Source of the DNA: Roseburia sp.
GTDB taxonomy: Bacteria; Bacillota; Clostridia; Lachnospirales; Lachnospiraceae
Direction of reading: 5' to 3'
DNA length: 55,447 nt
NCBI GenBank assembly: GCA_023664725.1
Contig: JAMPFA010000007.1
Span: 1 to 55,447, forward strand
Within the stretch, counting starts at the first letter, position 1; every line of letters begins with the position of its first letter. The position numbers and the translations under genes were made by a program. The notes below the pieces were generated by a model. The model saw only the letters and a program-made list of their open reading frames with translations. It made no database searches and was not told where the DNA came from. Below, piece by piece: positions 8,439 through 15,343 of the stretch.

Positions 8439-9194
8439 ATGAGAGAGGATAATATGGAGACAGAAGAACTTAAGATTGAGGGGAGAAATGCGGTGTTGGA
8501 GGCATTTCGCTCCGGCAAGACCATCGATAAACTATTTGTGCTGAATGGCTGCAAGGACGGCCCAGTGCAGACCATTTTGCGGGAGGCAAAGAAGAGAGAT
8601 ACCATTGTAAATTTTGTGGCAAAAGACAGGTTAGACCAGCTTTCCCAGACCGGCAGGCACCAGGGAGTCATTGCCGTGGCGGCAGCCTACGCCTACGGGA
8701 CAGTGGAAGAGATGTTGGAGGCCGCAAAGGAGAAGGGGGAGCCGCCCTTTTTCATCCTTCTGGACAACATCGAAGATCCCCACAATCTGGGAGCCATTAT
8801 CCGTACCGCAAATCTGGCAGGAGCCCACGGGGTGATCATTCCAAAGCGAAGGGCAGTAGGGCTTACGGCGGTGGTGGCAAAGACCTCCGCAGGAGCCATC
8901 AATTACACTCCCGTGGCAAAAGTCACCAATCTCTCAGGTACCATCGCAGAACTAAAAGAGCAGGGGATGTGGTTTGTCTGCGCAGATATGGACGGGACGT
9001 CCATGTATCAGCTTGACTTAAAAGGCCCGATCGGCCTTGTCATCGGAAGTGAGGGTGAGGGGGTGTCCAAGCTGGTAAAGAAGAATTGTGATTTTGCTGC
9101 ATCCATTCCCATGAAAGGAGACATTGATTCTTTGAACGCATCTGTGGCGGCAGGTGTGCTGGCATATGAGATTGTGCGCCAGAGAGGAGTATAG
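8439..9194 (+). CDS. rlmB: 23S rRNA 2'-O-methyltransferase of the SpoU/TrmH family
   Basis: Methylates a guanosine ribose in 23S rRNA by the RlmB model. I choose ATG 8439 because GGAGG sits at 8427-8431; an upstream in-frame ATG at 8388 lies inside mrnC without a good site. The N-terminal substrate-binding domain starts at ELKIEGRNAVLEAF. The knotted SPOUT domain has motif 1 (DNIEDPHNLGAIIRTANLAG), motif 2 (IGLVIGSEGEGVSKLV) and motif 3 (SLNASVAAGVLAYE). Two bases separate its stop from the sigH start. The yacP gene found here in Bacillus is missing. Confidence 0.94.
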   Translation: MREDNMETEELKIEGRNAVLEAFRSGKTIDKLFVLNGCKDGPVQTILREAKKRDTIVNFVAKDRLDQLSQTGRHQGVIAVAAAYAYGTVEEMLEAAKEKGEPPFFILLDNIEDPHNLGAIIRTANLAGAHGVIIPKRRAVGLTAVVAKTSAGAINYTPVAKVTNLSGTIAELKEQGMWFVCADMDGTSMYQLDLKGPIGLVIGSEGEGVSKLVKKNCDFAASIPMKGDIDSLNASVAAGVLAYEIVRQRGV

Positions 9195-9195
9195 T

Positions 9196-9780
9196 TTGGA
9201 AGACTACGGAAAATATTCAGACGAAGAACTTTTATCACAGTTTGGGAAAAATAAACCGGAAATCATGGAGTATCTTTTGGGAAAGTATAAGCCCCTGGTG
9301 CGGAAAAAAGCCAACGCCCTTTATTTGATTGGCGGGGATACCGACGATCTGATCCAGGAGGGGATGATCGGGCTTTTCAAGGCGGTGGAGAGTTTTGATG
9401 GGGAAAAAGACAGTTCCTTTTTTCATTTTGCAGAACTTTGTATTACAAGGCAGATGTATTCGGCGGTGGAGGCCTCCCGCAGAAAGAAACATGCCCCATT
9501 AAATTCCTATATCTCTCTTTACGACGAGGCGGGGGAAAATGGGGTGAGGCTTGCGGATGTGCTCTCGGAGGAGGGGGAAAAAAATCCGGAGCGCATGTTT
9601 ATCGACCGGGAGACTTTTTTGCAGGATCTGGAGAAATTGTCGGAGAATCTAAGCACCATGGAGAGACAGGTTTTAGACGGGATTTTAGAAGGCCTTAATT
9701 ATAAGCAGATTGCGGCGAAGCTTGGGAGATCTCCGAAAGCCATCGACAATGCGCTGCAGAGGATAAAGAGGAAGGTGTGA
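9196..9780 (+). CDS. sigH: RNA polymerase sporulation sigma factor H
   Basis: Sigma-70-type factor acting at entry into sporulation. The likely start is the TTG at 9196, with AGAGGAG at 9183-9189; the only upstream ATG is inside rlmB. That gives 195 residues. Region 2 includes DDLIQEGMIGLFKAVESFD and FFHFAELCITRQM, and region 4 has the helix-turn-helix GLNYKQIAAKLGRSPKAIDN. DFSY-like start YGKYSDEELL matches SigH proteins. It closes the cysE operon as in Bacillus. The DNA right after its stop is the truncated ATPase gene, so the old downstream sequence has been replaced. Confidence 0.92.
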   Translation: MEDYGKYSDEELLSQFGKNKPEIMEYLLGKYKPLVRKKANALYLIGGDTDDLIQEGMIGLFKAVESFDGEKDSSFFHFAELCITRQMYSAVEASRRKKHAPLNSYISLYDEAGENGVRLADVLSEEGEKNPERMFIDRETFLQDLEKLSENLSTMERQVLDGILEGLNYKQIAAKLGRSPKAIDNALQRIKRKV

Positions 9781-9781
9781 G

Positions 9782-10783
9782 GGAATTATAACAGGAAAAA
9801 GTAATTTTATCTCTTTTTTTCAAATGATTGCAAATATGATGACAGGAGCTTTGCAGGTGTATGTGGGAAAAAACGGGACATCAGAATCATTGCTGCAGTT
9901 TGGTTCTAAGAGGACAAAAACCATTTCTGCCAGCCTTTTATTTGAAAATAAAAAGTTTACAGATATATATGATTTTTCTCTTGTAAAAGCAGTTAATGAT
10001 ACGCTGATTTTTGCAGAAGAAAGTATAACTTCTGGTAGAGAAAAATATGAATTGAGCAGTGGTCAAAAGGAAAGTTTTTTGCTTACAGATGCGGCAACTC
10101 ATGTCAGTGAGCGGGTTGTTCGCACAATTCTTTCAAGGTGTAAGACATTTCAGTTTCACGATACCTCATCGGAAGCGCATATCAGGAATACTGCAAATAT
10201 AGACAATAATCGTTTTTTGATGAGTGATGGAGGAAATGCAGCGGCATACTTGTATATGCTTAAAAAGAAGCATGAGAAGTATTACAACCGGATTGTTGAG
10301 CATGTCAGATATGTAATGCCCACATTTCATGATTTTTATTTGGAACCACAGATTTTAAATCCCCAGTGGATAAAACTGCAATGGTTGGAAAAGGGAAATA
10401 GTGAATATGTATTTGGACCAGAGCATTTTTCAGATGGTACATTGCGGTTTATTGCGCTTGCAACACTATTTTTACAGCCACCAGAACTTTTGCCCCAGGT
10501 GATTTTTGTAGATGAACCGGAATTGGGGCTTCATCCCCAGGCTGTGGATGTGTTGGCTTCTATGGTACAAAAAGCAGTAAAGCATACCCAAGTAATTATG
10601 GCGACACAATCTCCAAGACTATTGGACAATTTTGACAGCAGTAACATTATCGTTGCTGAAAAGGATGAGGAAACCTGTTGTACGAGTTTAAAGAGGCTGG
10701 ATGAGAATGAAATAGAGATTTGGCTTGAAGATTACAGTCTTTCTCAGATATGGGAGAAAAATATTATTGGAGGGCAGCCATAA
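9782..10783 (+). pseudogene. AAA/ABC-type ATPase cut at its Walker A motif
   Basis: The open frame begins two bases after the sigH stop. Its first residues are GIITGKSNFISFF, the right half of a Walker A box (normally GxNGAGKSNF), with no room for the 30-35 residues before it. The rest looks intact: FSDGTLRFIALATLF (ABC-like signature), VIFVDEPELGLHPQAVD (Walker B), and a switch histidine replaced by MATQSPRLLDNF. This is the AAA_21/OLD-like family that often pairs with a DUF4276 protein, as here. A start such as ATG 9824 would give 319 residues without the P-loop. It was probably a phage-defence or DNA-repair type ATPase, now dead. Confidence 0.75.
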
Positions 10784-10784
10784 T

Positions 10785-11100
10785 ATGAAAAGAATATTTG
10801 TTGTCACGGAGGGCCAGTCTGAGACTAATTTTGTCAATAAAGTGCTTACGCCGTATTTTGCTGGAAGAAGTTTATTTTGAGTATAATCTTGCGGAACTAA
10901 AGGAATGTGTGAAAGAGCAGAATAATCCAGAACTGATTAATAATGGAGCGGAAACTGCACCTTCAAAGCGAATTTTAAACTGTATTAGCTGTTTTGACAA
11001 AGCCAATTCAGGAGTAGATGTTCTAGGAAAGATTGGCGTAGAAAAGATTGCAGAAAATTGTCGACATTTTTCCGATTGGATTAATCGATTGGGATATTAG
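10785..11100 (+). pseudogene. DUF4276-type TOPRIM-like protein, middle deleted
   Basis: ATG 10785 follows the ATPase stop by one base. The first frame, MKRIFVVTEGQSETNFVNKV, is the N-terminal motif of DUF4276 proteins, with the acidic TEGQSE site, and ends at a TGA at 10878-10880. Another frame then carries the family's C-terminal part (EYNLAELKECVKEQNNPELI and GVEKIAENCRHFSDWI) to 11100. About 100 residues between the two are missing. ATPase plus DUF4276 pairs resemble OLD/PARIS-like defence modules, so this is probably a dead defence pair. That role is inference. Confidence 0.65.
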
Positions 11101-11199
11101 GCGGCTATACGAAAAAACTTAAAAGAATCCTTATAATTTTTCACATTTTTTTCATAAACTTTCCATTATAAATTCATATTTTTTGGGTATATTAATATC

Positions 11200-11220
11200 A
11201 TCAGTTGAAGGACAACTGAT
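11200..11220. other. Small hairpin in the 11101-11432 intergenic region
   Basis: ATCAGTTG at 11200-11207 pairs perfectly with CAACTGAT at 11213-11220 around a 5-base loop. It lies upstream of a strong terminator in AT-rich DNA with no open frame. The two could belong to a short untranslated RNA, but no clear promoter was found. Confidence 0.6.
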
Positions 11221-11250
11221 TACAAACAAACTTTTTCATAACTCTTCCCT

Positions 11251-11283
11251 AAAACCCGTCTCAAAAGAGGCGGGTTTTTTTTT
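11251..11283 (+). terminator. Rho-independent terminator
   Basis: ACCCGTCTC pairs with GAGGCGGGT around an AAAA loop (one G-T pair), flanked by A's and followed by nine T's. It ends any transcript coming from the sigH side and insulates the MATE gene. Confidence 0.9.
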
Positions 11284-11320
11284 GCGTTCAAAAGAAAGAA
11301 GAATGGCATAGCCGGAATAA

Positions 11321-11349
11321 TTGATTTTCAGCAAAAAAATTTATATAAT
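11321..11349 (+). promoter_or_regulatory. Sigma-A-type promoter of the MATE gene
   Basis: TTGATT at 11321-11326, a 17-nt spacer, TATAAT at 11344-11349. The leader to the start codon is about 80 bases. Confidence 0.65.
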
Positions 11350-11432
11350 AGTATGGAAAGTACGGGGCAATCCACTTTTCCAACACAGGATTGAAAAAGA
11401 GGCGGCAGATGGAAGGAGTTTAAAGTAATATA

Positions 11433-12809
11433 ATGGAAGGACAAAATGATAAGATAAAGAGGCAGCAGTCTGCCGGTACAAAGGATATGACAGAGGGGAA
11501 TCTCTACTCACTGATGCTGGGATTTGCGCTGCCCACGCTCCTCAGTCAGATGTTTCAGCAGCTGTACAACACGGCGGATGCCTTTATAGTGGGAAAGTGT
11601 CTTGGAACCAATGCATTGGCGGCGGTGACATCTTCCGGCACACTGATTTTTTTGCTGGTCAGTTTCTTTATGGGTATGGCCATGGGAGCAGGGGTGGTCA
11701 TTTCCCGGTATTTTGGCGCAAGAAAGGAAAGAGAAGTCTCCCGTGCTATCCACACAGTGCTGGCTTTCGGTATTGTCAGTGGGGGAATCCTTACGGTAGT
11801 GGGAGTCACTTTGACACCCACCTTTTTGAGGTGGATGCAGACAGACCTGGAGGTAATGCCCGAGGCGGTGGAGTATTTTCGCTATTATTTTCTTGGTGCG
11901 CTGGCACTGGTGCTGTACAATATCTGCCGCAGCATTATAAATGCTCTGGGTGACAGCAGAAGACCTTTGTATTACCTGATCTTTTCTTCTCTTTTGAATA
12001 TTGTGCTGGATCTTTTGTTTCTGGCAGTGTTTCGCTGGGGAGTATGGTCAGCGGCGGCTGCTACCGTTTTATCCCAGACCGCCAGTGTTATGCTTTGTAT
12101 GGCATATCTTTTGCGAAAGGGAAATATTTTTACGGTGGAGCTGCAAAAAATCCGGTTCCACCGTGACATGCTTTCCGAGGTTGTCCGTTACGGTCTGCCC
12201 TCCGGGGTACAGAACTCTGTGATTGCTTTTGCAAATGTCATCGTGCAGTCTCAGATTAACTCCTTTGGCAAGCTGGCTATGGCAGCTTACGGCACCCATG
12301 CAAAAATTGAAGGGTTTGCCTTTTTGCCCATCACCAGCTTTAATATGGCAAGCACCACCTTTATCAGCCAGAACCTTGGCGCAAAGCAGTATGACCGTGC
12401 AAAAAAGGGGGCACGGTTCAGTATCCTTGCAGCAGTGCTTCTCGCAGAGGCGATTGGCGTGTGCTATTTCGCATTTGCGGGAAACTTTATCGGCTTTTTT
12501 GACCAGACGCCTGGTGTCATCGCCTTTGGGGTACAGCAGGCCCGCACAGTTGCGCTGTTTTATTGTCTGCTGGCCTTTTCCCATTCAGTGGCGGCTGTTT
12601 GCCGGGGGGCGGGAAAAGCCTTTGTGCCCATGTGCGTGATGCTGTCTGTCTGGTGTGTGGTGCGTATTCTTTACATTATCCTGGTAATGCGCCTGACTGG
12701 TGAAATCCGCTATATCTACTGGGCATATCCCCTTACCTGGGGAATCAGCTCTGTGATCTACCTGATTTATTATCTGCGCTCCGATTGGGTGCATGGGTTT
12801 GAAAAATAG
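11433..12809 (+). CDS. MATE-family efflux transporter
   Basis: 458 residues, full length, with twelve predicted membrane helices in two six-helix halves. The N-terminal half has GFALPTLLSQMFQQLYNTAD and GTNALAAVTSSG, and the second half has GLPSGVQNSVIAFANVIVQS and SFNMASTTFISQNLGA. These are hallmarks of the DinF/NorM-like group of Clostridia. Such pumps expel drugs or metabolites against Na+ or H+ gradients. The ATG follows GGAAGGAG and it has its own promoter. The substrate cannot be deduced. Confidence 0.93.
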   Translation: MEGQNDKIKRQQSAGTKDMTEGNLYSLMLGFALPTLLSQMFQQLYNTADAFIVGKCLGTNALAAVTSSGTLIFLLVSFFMGMAMGAGVVISRYFGARKEREVSRAIHTVLAFGIVSGGILTVVGVTLTPTFLRWMQTDLEVMPEAVEYFRYYFLGALALVLYNICRSIINALGDSRRPLYYLIFSSLLNIVLDLLFLAVFRWGVWSAAAATVLSQTASVMLCMAYLLRKGNIFTVELQKIRFHRDMLSEVVRYGLPSGVQNSVIAFANVIVQSQINSFGKLAMAAYGTHAKIEGFAFLPITSFNMASTTFISQNLGAKQYDRAKKGARFSILAAVLLAEAIGVCYFAFAGNFIGFFDQTPGVIAFGVQQARTVALFYCLLAFSHSVAAVCRGAGKAFVPMCVMLSVWCVVRILYIILVMRLTGEIRYIYWAYPLTWGISSVIYLIYYLRSDWVHGFEK

Positions 12810-12956
12810 GCAGATTTGAAACAAAAAGGTTAACAGATATCAATGATTAATAAAGATTGATCAATATAACAAGTAAGACAAATAGAGAATGGTGCGGGTG
12901 CCTATGGGAAACTGCTGTTAAAGAGCATCTGAATCCTGAAAGCGGAACAGAGGGAT

Positions 12957-13166
12957 GTGGCAGTATTTGGAATGGCTTTGTTTCTCTGTATCTTGGCAGG
13001 AATTTTTGTTGTACTTGGGAAAAATTCCCATGGGAGATATACACCGAATGAAAGCATTGTTATTTATGATATGGAGGCGGAGCAGGTTCTTGTGGAGGAT
13101 GGGGAAAAGGTCAGAAAAGACAGTGTTTTGAACGGTTTACAGGGGGTAATGATTTATACAGTATAA
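12957..13166 (+). CDS. Small single-helix membrane protein, perhaps a fragment
   Basis: A 69-codon frame beginning GTG at 12957 behind CAGAGGG, or ATG 12972. It has one hydrophobic helix (FGMALFLCILAGIFVVLG), then an acidic outside part (RYTPNESIVIYDMEAEQVLV). I do not recognise the family. The 147 bases before it show nothing coding. It is the first of a series of tiny genes leading to the CIS operon. It may be the truncated front of a longer exported protein. Confidence 0.4.
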   Translation: MAVFGMALFLCILAGIFVVLGKNSHGRYTPNESIVIYDMEAEQVLVEDGEKVRKDSVLNGLQGVMIYTV

Positions 13167-13245
13167 GCGTTGTGCTGTACTTAGTTTGGCTGGCTGATGT
13201 CAGAGATGATAAGAATTAAAAGTAGATTGTGGGAGAATAAGCAAA

Positions 13246-13497
13246 ATGCTAGAAAATATAACAGAAATCATAAATGAGTGGGATCCTATTGGACTTTTTC
13301 CATTGGCACCCGAAGATGAATATGAATGTGAAATTAAGAAGATATATGACGATATGCATTTTGATCTAAACTTGACAATAGATATTTTAGCAAAAAAAAT
13401 AAATGAAGTATTTTTACAGACGTTTGACGAAGATGTTTATATTGAGAATATGGAACAGTGCAAGTTAGCAGCAAAGAAGATACTGAAGGAAGAATAA
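13246..13497 (+). CDS. DUF1871 family protein (YugE-like)
   Basis: 83 residues, the normal size. The family motif is plain: IINEWDPIGLFPLAPEDEYE at residues 8-27, followed by amphipathic helices and an acidic end. Family members are small helical cytosolic proteins of unknown function, some of which sit in immunity-gene clusters beside polymorphic toxins. The ATG follows GGGAGAATAAGCAAA. It lies in an array of tiny genes before the CIS operon, which fits an orphan-immunity reading, but that role is inference. Confidence 0.8.
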   Translation: MLENITEIINEWDPIGLFPLAPEDEYECEIKKIYDDMHFDLNLTIDILAKKINEVFLQTFDEDVYIENMEQCKLAAKKILKEE

Positions 13498-13639
13498 TAA
13501 TGTTTCAGGTTTTGCAATTTTGGAATCTATTGCAAATGTGCAGGAGATAAGTATATACATGGGTATTATTAGCTATATCGTATAAAAGATAAAGAATATT
13601 GATTACAGAAGAATAGGTGTTGGAGATAAATTATGAAGT

Positions 13640-13747
13640 ATGGCGATGTGTGAAGAGATAGAGATTAAAGAAGTTTTAGATTTCACTGTACTGGAGCAGT
13701 TGGTAGATGAAGGACTTTTAGGGAAGAATGATGAAAACAATAAATAG
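13640..13747 (+). CDS. Possible 35-residue peptide or gene fragment
   Basis: ATG 13640, with a weak GGAGATAAA upstream, opens MAMCEEIEIKEVLDFTVLEQ and ends at a TAG at 13745. The composition is protein-like and acidic, but it overlaps the next frame and matches nothing I know. It is most likely the stump of a longer gene. The other 140 bases before it (13498-13639) show nothing. Confidence 0.25.
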   Translation: MAMCEEIEIKEVLDFTVLEQLVDEGLLGKNDENNK

Positions 13748-13769
13748 AGGTGGAGAAGAATTTTATAAG

Positions 13770-13991
13770 ATGGATAATGTGTACGAGTTTATAGAATCCT
13801 GCAATATAAGAAAAAAATCTATTATCTCTATAGAGTTTTTTGAAATGAGAAATGGGTGTGTTATCCCATTTGAAGATCTGCGAAGTTTTGACAGTGCAGG
13901 ATTATTTGAGGAAACAAACAGTGAAAGTACAAACGCTGAATTATGCAACAATTTTGTGAAGAACTGTTTTCACAAATGTTTTGTTAAATGA
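13770..13991 (+). CDS. Hypothetical small protein
   Basis: From ATG 13770 (AGGTGGAGAAG upstream) the product is 73 residues; an in-frame ATG at 13728 would add 14 residues. The sequence runs MDNVYEFIESCNIRKKSIIS, then a phenylalanine-rich stretch, and ends with a cysteine-containing NCFHKCFVK. No family is recognised. It could be a truncated immunity-like gene. AT-rich like its neighbours. Confidence 0.35.
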   Translation: MDNVYEFIESCNIRKKSIISIEFFEMRNGCVIPFEDLRSFDSAGLFEETNSESTNAELCNNFVKNCFHKCFVK

Positions 13992-14057
13992 AAAACAATG
14001 TATTTTTGTGCTGTTTTAGCATAAATCGAAGTAAGTGTTAAATTGAAAGGAAAATTT

Positions 14058-14342
14058 ATGGATATATTAAGTAAATTTTTGCAAGCAGAAATTAATTCAA
14101 AAGAGTATTATGTGAGCATTATGAATTTTATTCATTCATATGAGATAAGAAAAGGTGAATTTGAAGGTAACGAGTATGTCATTATGAAGATGGATAGAAA
14201 TAATTTTATACTATTTCCCGAGTATGATGGCAGGGAAGGTGGAGTACAGATACCATTTTCACTATCAATCTATAAAGATAAATTGGTGGATGCCATCAAT
14301 ATGTATGCGGAAAAGAAATTTTTAAGAAAAAGTGAAGATTGA
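14058..14342 (+). CDS. Hypothetical small protein
   Basis: ATG 14058 has GAAAGGAAAA directly upstream; an in-frame TTG at 14043 lacks a ribosome site. The product is 94 residues: an N-terminal helix (MDILSKFLQAEINSKEYY), a probable beta-sheet core (EFEGNEYVIMKMDRNNFILF) and a C-terminal amphipathic helix. Cytosolic, no signal. Family not recognised; size and position fit the small-gene array. Confidence 0.5.
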   Translation: MDILSKFLQAEINSKEYYVSIMNFIHSYEIRKGEFEGNEYVIMKMDRNNFILFPEYDGREGGVQIPFSLSIYKDKLVDAINMYAEKKFLRKSED

Positions 14343-14384
14343 GAAAAAATCACAAAATTGGATATTTAATATTTATATGAGTTA

Positions 14385-14636
14385 TTGGAATTGCCCTACG
14401 AGGTTAGAACATTACTGGATACATATGGAACTGAAAGAACACAGGAAATTCCGGGGGAGATTTATGGAATACTGTTTGTGCGGGAAGCCACGTGGTATAT
14501 GGGTTGGATTTATCCAGGATATGAGGTAGTGGATGATAAATTACCGGAAAAGACACTTCTTCAAAGAAAGTTGAAAAAGTATCTTTTGGAAGGGAAAAAG
14601 TTTGGTATTGCAAAAGGGCATGTCAGAGCATTTTAG
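14385..14636 (+). CDS. Hypothetical small protein, start uncertain
   Basis: The frame has no ATG near its beginning. TTG 14385 gives 83 residues; the coding-like sequence extends five codons further left (YLYEL) to a stop at 14367, so the true 5' end may be lost or frameshifted. Contents include YEVRTLLDTYGTERTQEIPG, an aromatic core (TWYMGWIYPGYEVVDDKLP) and a basic tail. The family is unknown. The next gene's ribosome site overlaps its stop, so the two form a small operon. Confidence 0.4.
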   Translation: MELPYEVRTLLDTYGTERTQEIPGEIYGILFVREATWYMGWIYPGYEVVDDKLPEKTLLQRKLKKYLLEGKKFGIAKGHVRAF

Positions 14637-14646
14637 GAGAAAAGTA

Positions 14647-14997
14647 ATGAAAGCAATGCAGTCATTTCTATTTTTTTTCTATATTTTAGATCAGTGTTAC
14701 AGTCAATGCAAAGAAGATGATTTAGGAGGATTTTTAGGTGCAATCTCTCCAGAATTATTGGAAGATGGACAGCCTATAGACATAGCAATCTATAATGATT
14801 GGCGAGAAATTACTGATCCAGAAACAATTAGCATTAGTAATATAGTAAAAAAGTCATATGATTTTCTAATTTATTATGAAGAAGAATATGGCTTCAATTT
14901 CTGTGAAACGAAGCAGTGGTTGTTGTCGATATCGAATGAGGTAGTGGAAAAAGCATATGAATGCGGAAGGAAGGAATATTCGCAGCATAGGCATTAA
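14647..14997 (+). CDS. Small immunity-like protein
   Basis: ATG 14647 follows AGGAG at 14635-14639. The product is 116 residues, starting with an aromatic helix (SFLFFFYILDQCYSQC) and then EDDLGGFLGAISPELLEDGQ, a block that I recall from small orphan proteins near polymorphic toxin loci. The rest is acidic and helical. No signal peptide. A role as an immunity protein is inference from composition and from its place in the array; no toxin gene is adjacent. Confidence 0.5.
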   Translation: MKAMQSFLFFFYILDQCYSQCKEDDLGGFLGAISPELLEDGQPIDIAIYNDWREITDPETISISNIVKKSYDFLIYYEEEYGFNFCETKQWLLSISNEVVEKAYECGRKEYSQHRH

Positions 14998-15019
14998 AAT
15001 TTGTCTTTTTCAATTCCAA

Positions 15020-15160
15020 AAACCATTATCATCTGTTTGTCGGATCAATAATCTAATATTCCCGAACTTCCGCTGTGCGATATTTAAACAGTTTTGTCAT
15101 ATAATCCCTGGATTTACTGCTGGGAGAAACAATCTCAATGCATCCATCCTTCGCCCCCCA
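15020..15160 (-). pseudogene. Uma2-family nuclease-like remnant
   Basis: The minus strand reads GAKDGCIEIVSPSSKSRDYM then KLFKYRTAEVREY, a stop, IIDPTNR and two more stops. EIVSPSS...DY...KL..Y...VREYWIVDP is the core of Uma2 (DUF820) proteins, in which the missing W is where the first stop falls. Only this core survives. An intact family member lies on the far side of the CIS operon at 41976. The rest of 15000-15343 has no gene; the dyads near 15300 are listed separately. Confidence 0.65.
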
Positions 15161-15286
15161 TTGTTAATTGAATTAAAGATAACTCAAACAAAAAATACAA
15201 CATCTTTCCATCGTTAAATGTCTGATTAATGTTAATGTAATAATTGACGGTTTATCCGTAACCTTTTCACGTGGCGATTCCTGTCG

Positions 15287-15317
15287 AAGTATGGGATACT
15301 TTTTACATACAGTATGT
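15287..15317 (+). promoter_or_regulatory. Two inverted repeats before the CIS operon, possible operator
   Basis: AAGTAT-GGG-ATACTT spans 15287-15301, and the perfect dyad ACATACAGTATGT spans 15305-15317, 27 bases before the first CIS start codon. Both are built from GTAT/ATAC half-sites, as expected for a dimeric repressor or activator. GATACT at 15295-15300 with TG before it could be a -10 element (TGGCGA at 15272 as a poor -35), so the dyads would overlap the promoter. No regulator gene is adjacent. The dyads are visible; their role is inference. Confidence 0.45.
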
Positions 15318-15343
15318 CAATCAAAAGAGCAGAGGAATAGAGA

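Noticed and set aside
12001..12639. Alternative frames inside the MATE gene
   Set aside because: They are shadows; the MATE frame has all family motifs and the ribosome site.
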